Positions 56,219 through 64,000 of a DNA stretch of 64,000 nt are shown one piece after another. Location of the stretch: assembly GCF_049243985.1 (NCBI RefSeq), contig NC_135371.1, forward strand, positions 23,250,501-23,314,500, in the 5' to 3' direction. The notes under the pieces are model-generated. The model saw only the letters and a list, made by a program, of their open reading frames with translations, did no database searches and had not been told where the DNA came from. Numbering within the stretch: the stretch's first letter is position 1; each line of letters starts with the position of its first letter. Origin of the DNA: Paroedura picta (Eukaryota; Chordata; Lepidosauria; Squamata; Gekkonidae). A program made the position numbers and the translations under genes.

Positions 56219-56764
56219 TAAGTCCCACCCCTGTCAGTCTCTTGGGGGTTGCATGTGAGGAATCCCACCATCCACTCACCCGTGTAATAAAGCAGGCTTG
56301 CCAGGAATGGTCTGTGGGAGATGGATGGAGGTGGGAACTTACTGCAGGGAATGATCATTGTCCCTGTGTAATGCCACAACTTCCAGCATAATCTGGAAGT
56401 GACATCACTGCACAGGTTGTGTGTGTGATGCCCTAGCACTCACCCCAAATGGAATCCGTGGAGTTTGGGAGGGGGGTGCTTGAGTGTCACCTATGGCATG
56501 ATGACATCGCTTCCGGGTCACGCCAAAAGGTACATTATTGCAGGGGACAACAATCATTTTTCTTCAGTTTGGGTGTCCGGTTTCCCCCCAGCTTAGCAGT
56601 GGCAGGCAGTGGAGGCAGGCAGAAAGAGACCTCCCGGTATAAGTGGGCAGATGCGAACCCTCTGTGGTCTGTTGTTGGAGTTCTGGACTAGGTGATATCC
56701 ACTTGACCTCACAAGGTTGTTGCTATGAGGATAACATGGGGGAAGGTGATGCTGTACACTGCTT
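56219..56764. other. Unassigned, no gene seen
   Basis: Contains a possible SINE scrap at 56685-56762 (CACAAGGTTGTTGCTATGAG). The 113-codon frame at 56643-56984 runs into the next SINE. Confidence 0.35.
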
Positions 56765-57045
56765 TAGAAGAAGAGTTAGTTTTTATACTCCGCTTTTCAC
56801 TAACTTAATGAGTCCCAAAGCGACTTACAATTACTTTCCTTTCCTTCCCCCACAACAGACACTCTGTGAGGGAGGCGAGGCTGAGAAAGCCCTGACAGGA
56901 CTGCTGTGTGAAAACAGCACTATCAAGACTGTGGCGAGCCCAAGGTCACCCCAGCTGGCTGCATGTGGAAGAGTGCGGAATTAAGCTCAGATCACCAGAT
57001 TAGGAGCCACCGCTCTTAACTACTACACCAAACTGTCCCTTTGAG
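56765..57045 (-). repeat. tRNA-derived SINE, near full length, - strand
   Basis: It opens AGAAGAAGAGTTAGTTTTTA, contains GAGGCTGAGAAAGCCCTGAC and ends with the head CTTAACTACTACACCAAACT. Confidence 0.78.
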
Positions 57046-57954
57046 AGAAAAGTAGGTGTGCAGATCTAAATCAATTAATCACTAATTAGAATATTTTGAA
57101 GGAGTCTCGAGAGTTCAGTGGCCAATGGAGTAGAGAGAGTGGGGTTGTGTTTACCAAAGGCTGGCAACTCGAGTTGTCGTGGGCAGATGGGTGTGCGAGT
57201 CTCGCTGCTTCCCACCTTTCCAAAAAAACAAGCTCATCGACTATAATATTATTGTGAAGTAAAAACTGCTGGGAAAGCAGAATAAGTGTGACTGGTGGAC
57301 TCAGCCGCGGCATCTGTCTGTAAAATTTGGCCCGCAAATGACAAATCCAGCACGCACCTACAAAATATTTATGTATGCAGTCGACACCTGCCTCCCCTCC
57401 CAGTCGTAATGAGGCCCCCAACTGTTCCCCACCCATTCCCCAACAAGCCAAAAATCTCAGGAATGTTATTAGAGATCCCCCCCCAAAAAAACCCCACAAG
57501 TGTTTCTGTGGGGGAACCCTACAAAACGTTTGTGTATTCAGTGAAAATACTGACACATAGCACGTAGCACCAGCACAGTCTTGTCCCTAGAAAATGTTTT
57601 CCATCCTTCCTCTACAGAAGCAGCTGCACAGCAGATGGAAACTGGTGTGGCTGAATCTTCCTGCTCTTCATCTGGGATGCAATTCAAATCCAGATCAGTG
57701 GGAGGCTTTTTGCTATTGTTGTTATTTTCAATAAAGCTTTTGCTGTTTTGAGAACATGTATAGACGGTATTCTGTGTAGTCACGTGCTCTTTGCATCTTT
57801 ATATCTTTGAGGGGTTAGCTGTACACATAATAAAAAGGCCCTTGTCTTTCAGTGAAGGGTGGCAGCTAAAAGCAAGCTATTACACTAAAGAATAGTTGGA
57901 TGCTTATATTTTGGGGTCAAGATGGACATGGCTGAAAGTTTGAGCTTCTCTGCT
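57046..57954. other. Unassigned, no gene seen
   Basis: The 156-codon - strand frame at 57086-57556 has no recognisable domain. Confidence 0.35.
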
Positions 57955-58200
57955 CTTTGTTGTTAGGTGCGAAGTCGTGTCCGACCCATTGCGACCCCAT
58001 GGACAATGATCCTCCGGGCCTTCCTGTCCTCTACCATTCCCTGGAGTCCATTTAAGTTCGCACCCACTGCTTCAGTGACTCCATCCAGCCACCCCATTCT
58101 CTGTCGTCCCCTTCTTCTTTTGCCCTCAATCGCTCCCAGCATTAGGCTCTTCTTCAGGGAGTCCTTCCTTCTCATGAGGTGGCCAAAGTATTTGCTCTTA
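57955..58200 (-). repeat. Bov-B LINE 3' end with ORF2 C-terminus
   Basis: A - strand frame (58211-57963) reads MRRKDSLKKSLMLGAIEG, RQRMGWLDGVTEAVGANLNG and IIVHGVAMGRTRLRT, matching the Bov-B ORF2 C-terminus (family pattern RQRMRWLDGITD and AVHGVAKSRTRL). The tail is the TTGTTG-flanked AGGTGCGAAGTCGTGTCCGA. 5'-truncated, as LINE copies usually are. Confidence 0.9.
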
Positions 58201-59024
58201 TGTCCAAGCAAATACAGTTTTCATGGTTCTCTAACATGGTTCTCTAACATTTATCATGTTGGTTTTTACTACTACCATTCCTTCATGGAGATCAGAGAGA
58301 TATGCACAGGTTGTCTCTTCTCAGAATAACCCTGTGGGGTGTTAGGTCAAGGGAGAGTCACCAGCGCTAAATCATGGCTGTGGATCTGGACTCAACCTCC
58401 TGACATAGTATAACATTACTGCCATGCTGAACCTCTACATCCCCAAAACTATTGTCCCTGCCCACACCCATGGTCTGTGGCAGAGGGGCTGGCTTCCTTG
58501 GGTCACAAGTCCCTTGGCTGGTCCCCACACAAACGCCCATGCCAGAGGAAAGGCCATGGCAGGGTTCCACTGGTTGGCTGTTGGGCATCGCTCCATACAA
58601 CATGAGCAGCTGCCAGGGCCAAGCTATCTGCAACTGGCACATGAACCACAAAGCCATCCTGTCCTCGCTGGGGCAGGTGGCACTAGATGCAGGCTGGTTC
58701 CCACCACCCATGGACACTTGACAGGACCCAGTGCACACCCATCAAGTACAGTGCCCAGGGTGTGAGTGCCTGTCACCATACCCTAATTATGCCATTGCAC
58801 TGCAATGATGTTGTGGGATGATGTCACTTTCTATGTGATGCCAGCAACATGGTCTGGGCCTTCCTCTTTTTCCTTGCAAGTTCTCCCTCCATTCCCCTTC
58901 AGTTGTCAAGAGAGACCTGGCAACCCTATTAAGGGTATACAACATTATATTATGTGTGTGTATGTGGCAGCATTCCTACTCCTCCGCCCCAAGAGTACAA
59001 TGTCATGAGAGATTCAAGTGGATA
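58201..59024. other. Unassigned, no gene seen
   Basis: Frames of 89-123 codons at 58367-58765 overlap on both strands without a recognisable domain. Probably unclassified repeat or plain sequence. Confidence 0.3.
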
Positions 59025-59745
59025 GCAGTGTTAGTCTGAGGTAGCACAACAAATTTTGAGTCCAATGGCACCTCTAAGACCAACTAAGATTTATTCAAGG
59101 CATTAGCAAGAAAGCCCATGGCAACCAGGAATGCAATGGGCGCTAGGACCCAGGGGACACCTGGAGGTACAGATCTTTCTCTATGTCTCTTTCCCTCTCC
59201 CTCTCGCTGCATCTCTCGGTGTGCCTCTCAGCAGGACGCATAATCAGGGCTGGTTTGTAGGAGGGAAGCAGGGCTGGTGTGCAGTTTGGGGCAGCTCTCT
59301 GTCTCTCTCTCCCCCTCCGCCACAGCAGGGGCGGCTTTCTCTGTGTCTCTCTCTCCCTGGCAGCAGGAGCCGTGGCAGGTAATTAGGGCACATTTTTAGG
59401 TGGGAAGCAGGGCTCGTCAGCAGTTTGGGGCAGCTCTCTCTGTGTTTCTCTCTGCTTCCCTTGCAGCAGGAGCAATAGGAGGGAATGAGGGCTCGTGTTT
59501 GGTCTGGCAGGGCTCCATGTGTCTCCGTCTCTGGCGCATCTGAGAGGAACGTGGCTAGCGTCCAGGGAGGGAGGCGGGAGCTGTATGGGCAGGGCCAATC
59601 CAACTCGGATTGGTCCTATTCCAACTCGGACACCCGGACACGTTCCACCCCCCAGGAGGTTTCACAAATATATAGAGGAACCATGGATAAGGATGAGCTT
59701 TTGAGTGTATGCACTCTTCCTCAGACAATGGAACAAGGACCATAA
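59025..59745 (+). repeat. Dispersed repeat of unknown class, split by Helitron
   Basis: The left part, 59025-59102, has GTGTTAGTCTGAGGTAGCAC and CACCTCTAAGACCAACTAAG. The right part, 59688-59745, has GAGCTTTTGAGTGTATGCAC and TCTTCCTCAGACAATGG. The two parts read through once the Helitron at 59103-59687 is removed. A related piece in inverse sense lies at 60270-60330. Confidence 0.6.
59103..59687 (-). mobile_element. Non-autonomous Helitron, 585 bp, - strand
   Basis: On the - strand it starts TCCATGGTTCCTC (59687) and ends with hairpin GCGCCCATTGC...GCCATGGGC, then TTTCTTG and CTAA (59106-59103), followed by T. It sits between A and T of the host repeat with no duplication, as Helitrons do. 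Near its 5' end GGCCAATCC...GGATTGGTCC is a short inverted repeat like those of the larger copies. It contains CT-rich tandem units with CAGTTTGGGGCAGCTCTCT, and no Rep/helicase gene. Confidence 0.8.
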
Positions 59746-60717
59746 GAGTACAGATACAAGGAGAGAGTAAATGAGTAGCAAATTAGTAAATAGTGTCATG
59801 ACATCCAAATTATGCAGTATGATAATTCTTTGAGTTCAGTTTTAGTTCACAAAAACATTGGAGAAATAAACATGTCAAGGTTAGTAATCAATGGCAGACA
59901 CTTTCCCAGCTGTGGAAAGAAATAATTAAAAGAGACTAATTGCTTGCCCCATCCGACTCCATCCAAGCACGGAGGGATCCCACAAGTGACAAGCTGTGCT
60001 GAGATGTTATCTTGTCCTGAGACCACAGAGTTAGATTCTAAATTACATTACATGCTACTTACATTGCATTACAGTCTCATTGTCCCCAAATAAAATTTCA
60101 AAAAGACGAGAGGATTGTAAGGAATGTGAGTATAAAGGTTGAATGAGGTTAGCATACGTAGTGAGATAAGAAACCAGTGTCCTTGTTGGTTTTTGTTTTT
60201 ATTTTGGAGTAAGAAAATAGATCTTTTGACATGGATATGACAAATTGGTTGGTAACCCATAAAAGGTTTACGCTAGAATACAAAAGATGCCAGTCTTTAA
60301 GGTGCCACCAAGACTTTTATCTTTTCAAAACGAGCATCATGCCAACAGGATCAAAAGTTATGCAGATATAAGATCCTCTTTGAATTATTCATATGTTTTT
60401 CGTTTCTGAAGGTCAAAAGAGACCGTGATGATGGGGACAGAGAAAAAAACATCGATTTCATTAAAAATTTAGGTACTATTTGCAGTCAAATTCAACTCAG
60501 AGGGCCCAATCCTATAGTTTGCTGTACCAACAAGGCAAGTGCTTAAGGATGGGATATCCCAGTTGCCACAACAGCTGCTCCAGCAGCCTAGGAGGATGAT
60601 ACACTGGTTCAAACGTACAGAATCAGTATGTTGAGATATCCATTTCCCCCCTAACAAGGTCATTGATTTATTGTTGCTTAGTTTGAGCTCAATTGACATT
60701 TTCTGCTTTATAAAGAA
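59746..60717. other. Unassigned; short repeat piece inside
   Basis: 60270-60330 (GCCAGTCTTTAAGGTGCCAC) is an inverse copy of the repeat tail at 59025. No gene seen. Confidence 0.35.
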
Positions 60718-60790
60718 CTAGATTTCAAGCCCATTTTAAATTTAAATAAAATGGGCGCTAGATGGGCTGGGGGGGAGAGCCCGTCCCCCG

Positions 60791-61445
60791 CAGAAGCCGG
60801 AGGGAAAAGGGGGGCTGGGAAAGGAGGCTTCTGTCAGGGCGGAGATCTCCCTCGCGGGTGCGAGGGAGAGCTCAGCCCCGGCAGAAGCCGGAGGGAAAAG
60901 GGGGGCTGGGAAAGGGGGCTTCTGTCGGGGCGGAGATCTCCCTCGCGGGTGCGAGGGAGAGCTCAGCCCCGGCAGAAGCCGGAGGGAAAAGGGGGGCTGG
61001 GAAAGGGGGCTTCTGTCGGGGCGGAGATCTCCCTCGCGGGTGCGAGGGAGAGCTCAGCCCCGGCAGAAGCCGGAGGGAAAAGGGGGGCTGGGAAAGGGGG
61101 CTTCTGTCGGGGCGGAGATCTCCCTCGCGGGTGCGAGGGAGAGCTCAGCCCCGGCAGAAGCCGGAGGGAAAAGGGGGGCTGGGAAAGGGGGCTTCTGTCG
61201 GGGCGGAGATCTCCCTCGCGGGTGCGAGGGAGAGCTCAGCCCCGGCAGAAGCCGGAGGGAAAAGGGGGGCTGGGAAAGGGGGCTTCTGTCGGGGCGGAGA
61301 TCTCCCTCGCGGGTGCGAGGGAGAGCTCAGCCCCGGCAGAAGCCGGAGGGAAAAGGGGGGCTGGGAAAGGAGGCTTCTGTCGGGGCGGAGATCTCCCTCG
61401 CGGGTGCGAGGGAGAGCTCAGCCCCGGCAGAAGCCGGAGCGAAAA
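60791..61445. repeat. 91-bp minisatellite, about 7 units
   Basis: CAGAAGCCGGAGGGAAAAGG recurs every 91 bp from 60791. Units differ by only a few bases (GGAGGC versus GGGGGC). Since 91 is not a multiple of three, a read-through frame cycles through three peptide versions, strong evidence that this is not protein-coding. Confidence 0.95.
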
Positions 61446-61559
61446 GGGGGGCTGGGAAGGGAGGCTCCCGCCCCCCCCACCCTCCCCAAAGGCTCCCACG
61501 GCGTCCTGTCGGCCCCGGGAGCGGGCTCGCCGGGCGAGGCCGCAGCCGGGGCCGACAGA

Positions 61560-62826
61560 AGGCCGGCTCCCACCACCCCGACCCTCCCCCAGCGGCGAAC
61601 GGCGTTCTCTCGGCCTCCGGAGCGCCCTCGCTACCGCGAGGGCGCTCCGGACGCCCAGAGAAGGCCGGCTCCCACCACCCCGACCCTCCCCCAGCGGCGA
61701 ACGGCGTTCTCTCGGCCTCCGGAGCGCCCTCGCTACCGCGAGGGCGCTCCGGACGCCCAGAGAAGGCCGGCTCCCACCACCCTGACCCTCCCACAGCGGC
61801 GAACGGCGTTCTCTGGGCCTCCGGAGCGCCCTCGCTACCGCGAGGGCGCTCCGGACGCCCAGAGAAGGCCGGCTCCCACCACCCCGACCCTCCCCCAGCG
61901 GCGAACGGCGTTCTCTGGGGCTCCGGAGCGCCCTCGCTACCGCAAGGGCGCTCCGGACGCCCAGAGAAGGCCGGCTCCCACCACCCCGACCCTCCCCCAG
62001 CGGCGAACGGCGTTCTCTGGGCCTCCGGAGCGCCCTCGCTACCGCGAGGGCGCTCCGGACGCCCAGAGAAGGCCGGCTCCCACCACCCCGACCCTCCCAC
62101 AGCGGCGAACGGCGTTCTCTGGGCCTCCGGAGCGCCCTCGCTACCGCGAGGGCGCTCCGGACGCCCAGAGAAGGCCGGCTCCCACCACCCCGACCCTCCC
62201 CCAGCGGCGAACGGCGTTCTCTGGGGCTCCGGAGCGCCCTCGCTACCGCGAGGGCGCTCCGGACGCCCAGAGAAGGCCGGCTCCCACCACCCCGACCCTC
62301 CCCCAGCGGCGAACGGCGTTCTCTGGGGCTCCGGAGCGCCCTCGCTACCGCGAGGGCGCTCCGGACGCCCAGAGAAGGCCGGCTCCCACCACCCCGACCC
62401 TCCCCCAGCGGCGAACGGCGTTCTCTGGGCCTCCGGAGCGCCCTCGCTACCGCGAGGGCGCTCCAGACGCCCAGAGAAGGCCGGCTCCCACCACCCCGAC
62501 CCTCCCACAGCGGCGAACGGCGTTCTCTGGGCCTCCGGAGCGCCCTCGCTACCGCGAGGGCGCTCCAGACGCCCAGAGAAGGCCGGCTCCCACCACCCCG
62601 ACCCTCCCCCAGCGGCGAACGGCGTTCTCTGGGCCTCCGGAGCGCCCTCGCTACCGTGAGGGCGCTCCGGACGCCCAGAGAAGGCCGGCTCCCACCACCC
62701 CGACCCTCCCCCAGCGGCGAACGGCGTTCTCTCGGCCTCCGGAGCGCCCTCGCTACCGCGAGGGCGCTCCGGACGCCGAGAGAAGGCCGGCTCCCACCAC
62801 CCCCACCCTCCCCCAGCGGCGAACGG
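61560..62826. repeat. 102-bp minisatellite, about 12 units, with hairpin
   Basis: AGCGGCGAACGGCGTTCTCT recurs every 102 bp from 61591. Each unit holds a 13-bp perfect inverted repeat, GGAGCGCCCTCGC and GCGAGGGCGCTCC, around TACC. Since 102 is a multiple of three, it yields a fake 34-residue repeat protein in several frames. Confidence 0.95.
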
Positions 62827-62867
62827 CCCCCGAAGCGCTTACCTGTCGCTGTGCGGGTGAAGCAGGG

Positions 62868-62973
62868 AATGGGGAGCCGCGCTTCGCGCGGCTCCCCATT
62901 GCCTGCTTCGGGCGGGATGGACACTTGGAGGGGCCAATCAGGAGCCGCTTCGCGGCTCCTGATTGGCCCCTCC
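62868..62973. repeat. Two long palindromes in Helitron 5' region
   Basis: 62868-62900 has 15-bp perfect arms around TTC (AATGGGGAGCCGCGC). 62927-62973 has 22-bp perfect arms around TTC (GGAGGGGCCAATCAGGAGCC at its left). The same first palindrome restarts at about 63981 in the next Helitron. Confidence 0.95.
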
Positions 62974-63073
62974 GAGTTTTTATCCCGGACCGGTCCCGCC
63001 CTAACTCCTCCCCACTACCCCTTACTCCTTTATACAGTCCGTGGCGCCCGTGGCGCCACGGGCTGTGTACAGA

Positions 63074-64000
63074 CTAGATATTAAGCCCGCTGTGGCCAAA
63101 ATACAGCGGGCCCTAGCATGATGGGTGGGTGGAGGGATGGGGCAAAGGAAGGAGGAAAAGGAGAAAGAAAGACAGAAAGACAGAAAGAAAGAGAGGAAGA
63201 TAGAGACAGAAGAAGAGGGAGAGAAACAGGTAGCCAGAAAGAGGCAGATGGATGAGAGGGAGGAAGGGAGAAAGGAAAAACAAAGGGAATGCTGGGAGGA
63301 AGGGAAGGACAAAGGGAATGCTGGGAAGAAGGGAGGAACAGAGTAAGGTAGGTGGCCTTGGGACCTTCTGCTGGGCCCAGTGGCACGCTCGGCTGCCCCA
63401 GGGCCCGGCAGAAGGTTCCGGACGGGGGCGGCGGGCTCTGCGGCCTACTGCCGGGCCCAGGAGCAGTCTCGGCTGCTCCAGGGCCCGGCAGAAGGCTCGG
63501 GAAGGCGGCGGCAGGCTTTGAGGCCTACTGCCGGGCCCAGGAGCAGTTTCGGCTGCTCCAGGGCCCGGCAGAAGGCGACGGCAGGCTTTGAGGCCTACTG
63601 CCGGGCCCAGGAGCAGTTTCGGCTGCTCCAGGGCCCGGCAGAAGGCGACGGCAGGCTTTGAGGCCTACTGCCGGGCCCAGGAGCAGTCTTAGCTGCTCCA
63701 GGGCCGGCAGAAGGTTCGGGAAGACGGTGGCAGGCTTTGAGGCCTACTGCCGGGCCCAGGAGCAGTCTCGGCTGCCCCAGGGCCCAGCAGAAGGCTCAGG
63801 ATGGCCAGAGTGGGCTTTGTGGCCTTCTGCCAGGGCCAAGGGCAGGCAAGCCTGCCCCAGGGCCCAGCAGAAGGCTCCATGGGCAAGGGGAAGCCGGCCG
63901 GAGGACTTACCGCTGGGGAAGGCTTCTTCCTCTGAGCGGTGACTCTCCGGCCGGGCCAGGTGAGGCTGGGCCAACCAGCCAATGGGGAGCCGTGCTTTGC
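63074..64000 (-). mobile_element. Second Helitron, - strand, runs off window
   Basis: The 3' end CTAG (63077-63074) comes after hairpin GGGCCCGCTGTAT...CCACAGCGGGC and TTAATAT, and abuts the TC start of the previous Helitron directly. Inside are a GA-rich stretch (63135-63345) and a minisatellite (63350-63870). At 63981 the palindrome ATGGGGAGCCGTGC begins; in the neighbour it lies about 205 bp from the 5' end, so this copy should end about 180 bp beyond the window. Confidence 0.72.
63350..63870. repeat. 70-80-bp minisatellite, about 7 units
   Basis: GGCCTACTGCCGGGCCCAGG recurs at 63442, 63522, 63592, 63662 and 63741, with diverged units at both sides. The core CCGGCAGAAG is shared with the 91-bp array of the neighbouring Helitron, suggesting common origin. 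Confidence 0.9.

Larger units (their letters stand above)
60718..63073 (-). mobile_element. Non-autonomous Helitron, 2356 bp, - strand
   Basis: On the - strand it begins TCTGTACACAGCCCGTGG at 63073 and ends with hairpin GCGCCCATTTTA...TAAAATGGGC, then TTGAAAT and CTAG (60721-60718), followed by T. Two long palindromes lie near the 5' end. Between lie two minisatellites that make up most of the element. Frames of up to 771 codons on + and 562 on - exist only because the GC-rich arrays lack stops. There is no Rep/helicase. Confidence 0.78.

Noticed and set aside
60791-62826. Regular repeats that might suggest a CRISPR array
   Set aside because: Units are 91 and 102 bp with no variable spacers and no cas genes, and the DNA is vertebrate.
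60751-63077. Long open frames (771, 539, 344 codons on +; 562 and 393 on -) suggesting a repeat protein
   Set aside because: They follow 91-bp and 102-bp GC-rich arrays, occur on both strands at once, change peptide with each 91-bp unit, and lie inside a Helitron with no splice or promoter context.

Overview
This is vertebrate nuclear DNA, most likely from a squamate reptile (a lizard; the order is better supported than any lower rank). The evidence is the repeat content: two Sauria-type SINEs with AAAGGT tails and 11-12 bp target duplications, Bov-B LINE 3' ends, a tRNA-derived SINE with TTC tails, 5S-rRNA-derived SINEs, CR1/L2-type LINE ends, and several young DNA transposon families. I found no host protein-coding exon. 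The window reads as intergenic or intronic DNA made largely of mobile elements, and the only convincing genes belong to a transposon.

The centrepiece is at 9960-17547: a 7.6-kb PIF/Harbinger element that looks whole. It has 14-bp terminal inverted repeats, a 3-bp ACA target duplication, and three spliced genes whose exons join with GT-AG introns and no broken frame. These are a DD35E transposase (2 exons, + strand), a Myb/SANT-like protein with a coiled-coil tail (4 exons, + strand), and a second, different trihelix/Myb-SANT protein (4 exons, - strand, convergent with the previous gene). Known Harbingers usually carry a transposase plus one Myb-like protein, so the two DNA-binding genes make this the most unusual system here. 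It also carries 91-bp repeats in an intron and 225-bp repeats near its right end.

Around it lie non-autonomous elements with 3-bp target duplications and related ends. An 883-bp element at 32110-32992 shares about 240 bp of subterminal sequence with the right end of the large element. Others are at 5716-6540 and 18538-18837, and a 181/182-bp family lies at 3055, 35515 and 49417.

A second theme is a non-autonomous Helitron family: TC start, 3' hairpin followed by CTAG or CTAA, insertion between A and T. Copies are at 21943-23121 (+), 59103-59687 (-), 60718-63073 (-) and 63074 to beyond the window (-), with one more 3' end at 54484-54487 (+). The last two Helitrons abut head-to-tail and are built of GC-rich minisatellites (91, 102 and 70-80 bp units).

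Layout: 1-9959 is unassigned DNA with SINEs, two MITEs and one hAT; 9960-17547 is the Harbinger; 17840-20320 is a nest of SINEs, a MITE and a solo LTR; 21.2-43 kb is dense in copies of one roughly 210-bp inverted-repeat element; 43-58 kb mixes hAT, CR1/L2, Bov-B and SINE pieces with long unassigned stretches; 59-64 kb holds three Helitrons and their minisatellites.
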